Source: Henckelia pumila
Lineage: Eukaryota > Streptophyta > Magnoliopsida > Lamiales > Gesneriaceae
Length of the DNA: 64,000 nt
Reading direction: 5' to 3'
NCBI RefSeq assembly: GCF_033568475.1
Contig: NW_027331833.1
Coordinates: forward strand, 2,356,001-2,420,000
Below are positions 56,553-64,000 of this stretch, piece by piece. The position numbers and the translations under genes were made by a program. Under the pieces are notes generated by a model. The model ran no database searches. It was not told the origin of the DNA and saw only the letters and a program-made list of their open reading frames with translations. Every line of letters begins with the position of its first letter. The stretch's first letter is position 1.

Positions 56553-56930
56553 ACAGCGGCAATCCAGGAATCTCATCCGGAAAGACGTTAGCAAATTCTC
56601 TAACCAGTGGTATATCAACCAATTCTGGGCCAGATTTTAGGACATCCACTGCATAGATCAAGAATCCTTCTGCTCCTTCTGTAAAAAACGAGTCATCGAC
56701 AAAATAGATATTAAAAAAATTTTGGATTGAGAACCCTTACCGAAGAATTTCCACTCCTCTGCCATCTCCGGTCTAAAAGGGACTACTTTCTGAAAATAGT
56801 CAACGGTAGTCCTGTACTTGGTCAAAGCATTTATACCGATAATACAGTCAAAATCTGACAACCCAAGCACAATACAATAAAAAATAATCACGTTACCTTC
56901 GAAAATAAGTTCACAGTTCCGAACCAATCT
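56553..56930 (-). pseudogene. Gypsy protease and RT start fragment
   Basis: SDFDCIIGINALTKYRTTVD and VPFRPEMAEEWKFFGKGSQS are the protease-RT connection of Gypsy. The following minus-strand bases encode FANVFPDEIPGLPLY, the first RT segment, before the LTR joint. A frameshift near 56690 breaks it. Confidence 0.75.
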
Positions 56931-58240
56931 GACAGAAACAATTCATCCACCCAATGGTGAAGTAACAGCTACTATAGTAGGAAAAGTCTCAGTAGGAAAA
57001 GCAAACATCAACACAAATTTTTCAGAGATAAAGGAATGAGAAGCACATGTATCTATCAATACATGAGCAGAATAACAAAAAATCAAACATTTACCTGTTA
57101 TTACATCATCAGGTGCTACCTGAGTCTGATCCTCAGTCAGAGCAAAGACTCATGCCTGCTGTCTCGGAGGCTGGTTCGCATTCTGGTTACCTCCCTGTCT
57201 ATTCTGTTGCTGAGGCTGGAAGGATTGAACCGCAGAAGTCTGTCTCTCAGGCTGAGCTGTTGGTCTAGAAGAACTCCCACTCTGAGCTCGATCTTTACCT
57301 CCCAAAATCTCCTACACACTGCTCTTGGGAATGTTTAACTCCACACTTGTTGCAGAAAAAAGATGAAAATCCAGAACTATGTCCTGAACTGAACTGTTTG
57401 GAGCCACTGGAGCAAGAAAAACTGTTCCCCTACTTTTTGAATTGTTTCCCTTTCGCTCTGAAATGATCCTTTCTGTTACCGCTACCGCTTCCTCCTTCAT
57501 ACCTATGTGGTTGGTTCTGATAATGAGATGGCTGATTCTGATACTGAGATGGTTGGTTCTGGGACTGTCTCGGCTGCTGAGGCACAAACGGAGCTCCTCT
57601 CTAGCTCCACAAACCTGCTTCCACTCCCTTTGCATGATTCATGGCATCCGCAAAATTATCAGGTCTAGCATTGTTTACCAACGTGAAGATATCAGGGTTC
57701 AAACCATTAATGAACTAATCGTCTTTTGCTTCTTCGTTGTCGGCAATGTGCGGTGAAAATCTCAGTAAACTATCAAACTTGGCTACATACTCTTCGATGT
57801 TCAAGTTTCCATGCTACAGAGTGGCAAACTCGGCTCCCTTATCCTTTCGGTACGAAACTGGGAAAAATCGCTTATAAAACTCAGATTTGAAAAGATTCCA
57901 GTTAATAGTTGTACCTCGATTTATATGGCTCTCTTCATTGTGATCCACCAGTTCTTAGCAACACCCCGCAGCTGATGAATGACTAACCTGGTTTGGCGGT
58001 CATTTGAATAATCAAGGGAATCAAACAACTGATCAGTGTCGTCCAACCAGCTCTCACAGTCAACAGGATTCTCTGTATCCTGCAAGATTGGCAGGTTAAA
58101 CGACTGAAACCTCTTCAGATAGGTTTCCATATGCGTCTCTGTGGCATCCATCTGATTAGTTTCAGTTCTATCCTGCTCGTTCGGAGGAGTAACTGGCGGT
58201 GGATTTCTGTTAATTTCTCGACAAGGACCCATCTGATAAT
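56931..58240 (-). pseudogene. Gypsy gag and protease N-terminus, several frames
   Basis: 58232-57921 encodes the gag start (MGPCREINRNPPPVTPPNEQ) with capsid helices (CESWLDDTDQLFDSLDYSND, HQLRGVAKNWWITMKRAI). Later gag, a glutamine-rich linker and the zinc knuckle region (57312-57635) are in other frames. Stops and shifts make it non-functional. The protease DTG segment lies near 57030-57060. Confidence 0.75.
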
Positions 58241-58517
58241 CAAAGGGTAGGACACAAGAGATCTCAATCGCTACAATTCGGTGCCCTTCAACCTCTCAGA
58301 ATTTTGGATACAAGTCGATAACAAAAACAGTTATATCTCAAGTAGTCCATGCTTTTAAAATTAAATCACATAATCATGTAATTCAATTAATTCTCAATTA
58401 ATAAAGCATGCTTGCATGGAATTTAAATAAACAATTAAATAACTCATCACATGCGATGAGTCAATACACGCAGACTCAATCTACCCCGCTTACTTCTAGT
58501 TCAACGAAGAACTTATC

Positions 58518-58529
58518 GCTCTGATACCA
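58518..58529 (-). other. tRNA-Met primer binding site of the decayed Gypsy element
   Basis: Minus-strand TGGTATCAGAGC, perfect match to the plant primer site, four bases inside the 5' LTR. Confidence 0.92.
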
Positions 58530-58533
58530 CTTA

Positions 58534-60551
58534 TGTGAGACCTCGGTTCTAATCATCTAATCTCGGGTTAAAAAATAATCAAGCATACAAGATTCAAGAT
58601 TAAAAGCAATAAATTTCTTTTAAAAGGAACAGTGTCTCGCTCGATCGGTAGAACTCAATCGATCGAGCGAGCAAAGTTTCAAAACTTGCTGCCCAGATGA
58701 ACACCAGCTCCTCTCGATCGGTAAAGTTCAACCGATCGAGCGGGCAAGCTCTTAAAAAAACAGGCAACATATTACAGCTCCCTCGCTCGATCGGTCAAAC
58801 TTTATCGAAAGAGCGATGGCAGCTCTGAACAAAAATTCCAGAAAATAACTTACCAACTCAACTCCAATATTCATTCAATACATAACGATAAATATAATTC
58901 ATGCAACGACAACATTCAATGCTCAATATTCAAATATTAGAAACTAAAAACATCAACAAGTTCGAGATCTAAACATGCTTCAAAATATAAACTAGATTGA
59001 CATGCTAATTCGACTTCTAAACCGAGTCTCACTTCTATTCCTTGATCTCGATGCTAACCAAGTCTCTGCTAACTCGATCTTGCCCCACCTGTTTCCAAGT
59101 ACACATACAAAATAAAGCAATAGCCGGATAACTCCGGTGAGAATGATATTCCCAGTAAAAACAACATAACATGCAATAACAAGTAATATCTCAATAACAT
59201 GAAATACAGACAACATATTTACGAATGAAATGCATGTCTTTAAAATCAGGATATCAACTCTGATAAACAAGGGATTGTTGTTATGCTTTTGGGATCCCGA
59301 GGATGAGACCACGTAACAACTCACCGACTCTCCCGATCGAGGTGGTGCCCTGTGTCTCCATCCTCTAGTCTTTGGTGTGACTATAAGGAGTATGCTGACA
59401 CTAGGTGAACTTCTACAACCCAGGCCACTCGCTATATATCCCCCAAAACGTCTAAACAAAAAGGGAATACAGCCCGCTGAAAATCAAAGATTTAGGCTCG
59501 AAATGAATGCATAAGAAAAACGTAAAACATTAAGCCATATAACAAAAGTTCAAAAAACAAAATACAAGTTCCCCATTCTAGAACAAGTATTGATGCAAGT
59601 ATGTGATTTAAGAGAAAACTCAAGCACCAACTGTCTTGAGTGTGCTATCCCGCTAAAACGATGTCTGCTTGTACCTTTCGATTCGAAAAGCTCCAACTCT
59701 GGATAAGCTACAAAAGAGGTTATATCAAAATCTATACGACCTAAACAACAACAACGCTCAAGGTAAACTCTTTACCGATCTTCTTCCTACTCTTCGACGA
59801 TCGACTTCTGCTAACTCTGAACTCAACAACTTCAAATGAATTTGTACGGAGGCAAAAGAATATCAATCACGACGAACAAACCCAATAGCCAAATTTCAAC
59901 AATTCAAACGGTTCAAAATCCCAAAACTCAAACCGGCGGCATAACGGCTATATACTGATCAAATCGAAAATGCAGTCAGCAGTATAACATCGCAAACAAC
60001 TCAAATCAATGCTAAAACATCAAAAAACATTCAAATCCAACACATCTCAAAATCCCCATTTTTGAATTAGGATTCCAAAAATCATAACAAATCCGAACAA
60101 CGCTCTATTTCAAAACCGACTAAGAATAAACGATAAGAACTAGCTCAAGAACATCATAACCGAAACTCAGTCGATTCTAACAACATCCGAAAATAGAAGT
60201 ATAACTGATCGGAGAAAAACTTACTATAGAACGAAGCTCTCGCTGCCGTGATCGCTAATCTGCCTTCGAATATAAATTCTAACGGACGGATCCACCGAAA
60301 ACCGAAATCACAAAGCTTGAAGAAGCTTTGGGCCGTCTTCAATGGAGGGAGGCGTGATGGAGGAGGAAGGTGGAGTGGTGAAGACAAGTCAACCAATTCT
60401 AGATATTATATAAAATCTCTAATTTGCATTTTAGTCCCTGAAATTTCCAAAAATTGCAAAATAAACCCTGATCAAAATCAAATCGGCTCTTGAATTCTGT
60501 GATATCCGATTATCTCAAATAAACTCAATTAAGATAATTTGGCACGTTACA
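58534..60551 (-). repeat. Full 5' LTR of the decayed Gypsy element
   Basis: 2018 bases, TGTGAGACCTCGG to GGCACGTTACA (plus strand). It holds three hairpins, at 58636-58671, 58713-58740 and 58792-58815, matching those in the partial LTR. No coding frame is credible inside. Confidence 0.92.
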
Positions 60552-60612
60552 GTTTGTTTGTTTTTTTCTGTATGTTGAATTTAATATGTTTTGTGACTTT
60601 GTCTAAGATAGT

Positions 60613-60912
60613 GGAAAAAAAAGTTTTTTGGTCCATTAAGTTATCCATGTTTTGGTTTTGGTCCATTATCTTTTTCGATATGGGTTTTGGTACACTAACT
60701 TTGCATTTTCAGTGTTTTTTGGTCCGACGACATACGTGTCAATTTCTGATTGGTCCAAAATGATGACGTGGACCAATCAGAAGCTGACACGTATGCAGTT
60801 AGACCAAAAAACACGAAAAATGCAAAGTTAATGTATTAAAATCCACATCAAAAAGGTTAATGGACCAAACCCAAAGAGGATAAAGTTACTGGACCAAAAA
60901 ATTTATTTTCCC
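60613..60912. mobile_element. Palindromic MITE
   Basis: Arms 60613-60758 and 60763-60912 are inverted copies with TTTTTTGGTCCA near both ends. ACACGTATG and ATTGGTCC lie near the centre. Target duplication unclear. It encodes nothing. Confidence 0.75.
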
Positions 60913-61300
60913 TTTAATTGATGTTAATAAACATAAAATGATTATTGTATTACTTCAAGAAATTGAAATTTGATGTATAAAGATTTTTTTTATCCAAAAT
61001 TTTAGATTTAAGAAATTTTATAAAAATTTGAAAAATTCGATATCCATAAATATAATCATATAATTTTTCTAATATTTTATTATAAGTTTAATTGCAATAT
61101 AATTTAGTTTAATTATTTAAAAATTTTGATATCATAAATTTTAATCAATGTTTTTATTTTTCTGTAAATGTATATATACGTGTAAACAAATTCATTTAAA
61201 AGCATATATATTATTTTAGTGTAAATAGTTTTTAAGTAAAATAAAATTTATTTAAAGCAATATGACAATATTTCCATAAGAACTAGATATCACTGAATTA
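60913..61300. other. AT-rich intergenic DNA
   Basis: No gene or repeat boundary was seen. Confidence 0.5.
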
Positions 61301-61316
61301 TAATAAAGGTAAGAAG

Positions 61317-61570
61317 GCACACAGGGGCATAGACGAGTTGGTAAGGCCTGAGGTGTGAAAAGAGATTCTCCGGCGTTGCGGGTTCGATCCTCGTGTGGAG
61401 CATATTTCCTGCTGAAATATTGTGGGGTATGCTCTGGGGGTTGGGTCATGTTGCTCCTTCCTTCAAGTCCCTGCCGCTCGTGCACATCCCTTGATTTAAC
61501 CTCCGCATGAGTCAACGGATATCTGACTCATGTGGAATGGGGTCCCCTTCGGGATCAACCTTTTTTGATT
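61317..61570 (+). mobile_element. tRNA-derived SINE, second copy
   Basis: Flanked by a perfect 16 bp duplication, TAATAAAGGTAAGAAG, at 61301-61316 and 61571-61586. A box TAGACGAGTTGGTAAGG (about 61331-61347) and B box GGTTCGATCC (61381-61390) make the pol III promoter. It ends GGGATCAACCTTTTTTGATT. It is the same family as the minus-strand copy at 48297-48590. It is not a tRNA gene: only the promoter half is tRNA-like. Confidence 0.93.
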
Positions 61571-61717
61571 TAATAAAGGTAAGAAGTGAAAAAGAGATAT
61601 AATGGTTAATTTGAGTGGTAACAAATATAAAATATTATTACTAAATTTAAATGTGTAGGAGAAAATGTAGGAGAGGATTGCATTTGACTTGCATTCAAAT
61701 ATTTCAAACATTCCAAT

Positions 61718-62156
61718 TAAGGGTAAGAAAAAATATCGAATTTTTGGTATACCGAGGTTATCGTACCGACAAAATATCGAATTTACCAAATTTTCGATAT
61801 ACCGAAGATTTTGGTATGATACGGTAACGATATCAAATTTTTCGGTACGATAACGGTATGAAATTTAAAATTTTCGGTATATACCAGTATACCGATATAC
61901 CGAAATATTATATAAAAATTTAAAAATATATTATACTTTAAACAATAAATTTTTAAAAATATAAGATTTTTTTTCGGTATAAAACGGTATGTACTGATAC
62001 CATACCGAAATTTTGGTATAATCGGTATGCTAATTATAGATACTATAATTTTAGGTTCATCGAAAATCGGTATACCGAAATTTTTGGTACGGTATCAGTA
62101 TAACGTTTTTTTATACCGTATTTTTCGGTACGGTGCGGTACGGTATGCCACCCCTA
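61718..62156. mobile_element. TACCG-rich non-autonomous hAT-like element, second copy
   Basis: Filled with CGGTAT/ATACCG repeats like 1874-2356. The right end, TGCCACCCCTA, is the complement of TAGGGGTGGCA. The left end, TAAGGGTAAG, is diverged. ATTCCAAT before and ATTTCCAAT after look like an imperfect 8 bp duplication, supporting hAT. Confidence 0.65.
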
Positions 62157-63678
62157 ATTTCCAATTCATAGACAACATTAATTGTTTTAAAAAAATAATA
62201 TAATGCCTCATTTGGCATTCCATTTTCTTATACATACTTTACGTTTAAATTTATTCTACCCAAATAAATACTAGTCGAACAAATTTTTTGAAAAATATAT
62301 TGAATATTAATATAATTATTTTTCGCAACAAATTTTTATTTTATCATTTAATTTGTTCAGCATATTATGTGCAATAATAAATTCATTTCAGCTATACTAA
62401 TGTAAAATGTGTCCAACTAGCTAAGTCTATCTAGGATATTGAACAAATTCAGAAGATATACAAAACTAGCAAGAACAAACAAAATCTAATACATTCCGTA
62501 AAAGAAAAAAAAACAAACAAAATTTAATAAACATAACACCAACAAAACTCAATATCAATATTCCATGAAACTCCAGACTAAATTGAGAAATAAAGAGAAA
62601 TAAAGTGAACATACTTACCGTGAGGACCAATTAGATATGACTATATATATTGATTGTAAATACTAAATTATATATGAATATATGGGCTAAAGCGATATGA
62701 CTATATATATTGATTGTAAATTATAAATTAAAATAAAGAGAAACAAATTAAAGTGAACATACTTCATGTATCCTTAACTAGAGTTACGTTGATAGTTGGG
62801 GATGGTGGGCGAAAGCGCTGTGATCACCATATCATGATTGTAAATAATATATTGAATATATGGGCTAGACATGGCTTATCTGTCTCACGGATATAGATAT
62901 AGGAGATCATATCACATGAGATTTACTTTCTTTTTAATTAATACTAGAGCAACATATTATATTTCAGGCAATTTTTCGATATTTGTCAGAAAAAAATTAA
63001 TATCTCATATATTTCTAGCCTTGAGATTGAGATGGTAAGAATGTTAATTAACATCGTGATAAGTGGAGCTAGCTTGCTTGCTAGTGAGATGTGAGGTATT
63101 GTTAATAAATGAGACTTGAACATAATTCAACTCCAAAAACTAGCTTTAGGGGGATGAGGTTGTCCAAGTCTATATATTAAACTCTCAGGATAATTTATCC
63201 AATCAATGTGGGACATAATTAATACACAATTGAGAGAAGGATATTGTGATGAAAAAAAAAAAGAATGGTAAAACAAGACAGAAATGAACATGTTATCATC
63301 ATAAAGTAAATCCATTATTGGTTAGTATTAGTAATGGAACACAAAAGAAAGGATAAACTAAATTTAAATCGAATGTCGATTGACAAAAATAATTTACACG
63401 ATAGGATTTATTTGCATCTAAAGTATCAATTGCAACAAATATTGAAATAAAGATGAATTTATTTCTTTCGAAATCGTTTGATATATCCGATGAATTGAAT
63501 TTAGTAGTTCAATTTGTTACCTGTTGAATTGAGTTGAATGGATTTGGATACGTATAAAAAACCACAAAAGATGGGGTTTTGTTTTAGGGTTGTTTCATAT
63601 ACATGGGCTTTGACTCGACTGAATGTTTTGACGAAACTTTAATTAAATTATGTTATAGAAATACATGAATTTTTTTCC
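62157..63678. other. Intergenic DNA with a short direct repeat
   Basis: No gene was recognised. A 28 bp segment, GATATGACTATATATATTGA and following bases, is repeated at 62635-62662 and 62695-62722. Confidence 0.5.
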
Positions 63679-63868
63679 CTCCTGCTGAGAAAGCATTCAT
63701 TCTTCAGCCCATTTCCTTTTCTCAAAAGACTTCAATTGGTACGCGCAAAAAATAGGCCAATTCAGCGGCTTTTTGTTCAATTTTTCGTGAAGTCAAATTC
63801 TCATCAGTACGGGTCAATGGAATAGCCCCTGGTCTCTGATGTCCATATATATACAAAGATTTATAGGA
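63679..63868 (-). pseudogene. ycf4: Plastid ycf4 3' end inserted in nuclear DNA
   Basis: On the minus strand the bases encode [20 protein letters not shown] followed by [19 protein letters not shown] and a stop at 63722-63724. This is the C-terminus of plastid Ycf4, a photosystem I assembly factor. Downstream of the stop, 63679-63721 resembles the plastid ycf4-cemA spacer. Only the last 45 or so codons are present, so it is a fragment and cannot work. Because the flanks are ordinary nuclear repeat-rich DNA, it is a nuclear plastid insertion. Confidence 0.88.
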
Positions 63869-64000
63869 TAGAAAATTGGAAAATGGGTTCTCGAACCTTG
63901 ATATAGTTTGTTTTTGTCGTCTTATAGGTCAAATTTAAGTATTAATGGTTGGAATATTGGCATGATGTTTGATATTAATGATATATGCTGCATGTACATA
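63869..64000. other. Window end, nothing recognised
   Basis: AT-rich bases after the plastid fragment, no feature supported. Confidence 0.4.

Larger units (their letters stand above)
55709..60551 (-). mobile_element. Decayed Gypsy retrotransposon
   Basis: Ends flanked by perfect GTTTG (55704-55708 and 60552-60556). The right (5') LTR is full length. The left (3') LTR is cut and joined directly to the RT N-terminus at about 56553. Minus-strand order from the right: LTR, primer site, gag, zinc knuckle, protease, start of RT, LTR part. Most of RT, RNase H and integrase is deleted. Confidence 0.9.

Noticed and set aside
61320..61395. Possible tRNA gene (A and B boxes)
   Set aside because: No acceptor or anticodon stem can be completed, and the segment belongs to a 254 bp SINE with a 16 bp target duplication.

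Overview
The window is plant nuclear DNA, AT-rich and almost entirely made of transposable elements. A eudicot is likely (perhaps an asterid, but the sequence does not fix the species). The evidence is plant-type Copia and Gypsy LTR retrotransposons with tRNA-Met primer sites, tRNA-derived SINEs, MITEs, a Helitron, and a nuclear copy of the 3' end of plastid ycf4. I see one convincing host gene, an intronless four-helix membrane protein of unknown function on the minus strand at 48875-49558.

Layout. 1-2400: AT-rich DNA with three palindromic elements lying in (TA)n tracts, then a TACCG-rich hAT-like repeat. 2479-5840: a complete-ended but internally deleted Copia element (510 bp LTRs, target duplication CATAT). 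5885-8145: a 28-bp-arm hairpin and a 1.5 kb foldback element. 8146 to about 24965: an old, broken Sirevirus-like Copia element (copy A). It is split by a 9.0 kb chromovirus Gypsy element (11988-20960, target duplication ATTTT) and by a solo LTR (21702-23529). 25400-26480: a hAT transposase remnant with a small Helitron-like piece. 26805-46378: a small Helitron blown apart by two more copies of the copy A family, B (27035-36581, minus) and C (36582-46304, plus). B and C stand head to head and form a near-palindrome with arms of about 9.5 kb. 46379-52180: intergenic DNA with a SINE, the host gene and two MITEs. 52183-54636: a deleted Sirevirus-like element. 54817-55012: a MITE. 55709-60551: a decayed Gypsy element with perfect GTTTG target duplications. 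60613-62156: a MITE, a second SINE with a 16 bp duplication, and a second TACCG-rich element. 63679-63868: plastid-derived ycf4 fragment.

The most unusual signal belongs to the A/B/C family. A short dyad motif, core AGGTGTTGNCAACACCT, usually flanked by two further half-sites (RGTGTTGTC on the left, GACAACACCT on the right), recurs about a dozen times per element. It sits in the LTR, in the spacers and inside the coding regions. The coding copies fall between protein domains: gag/protease, protease/integrase, integrase/RT, RT/RNase H, and the module joints of an extra ORF downstream of pol. All three copies keep the motif at matching places. I do not recognise this as a described system.

None of the retroelement reading frames is fully intact. 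Stops and frameshifts are noted for each. Nothing here suggests an operon, CRISPR array or bacterial-type feature.
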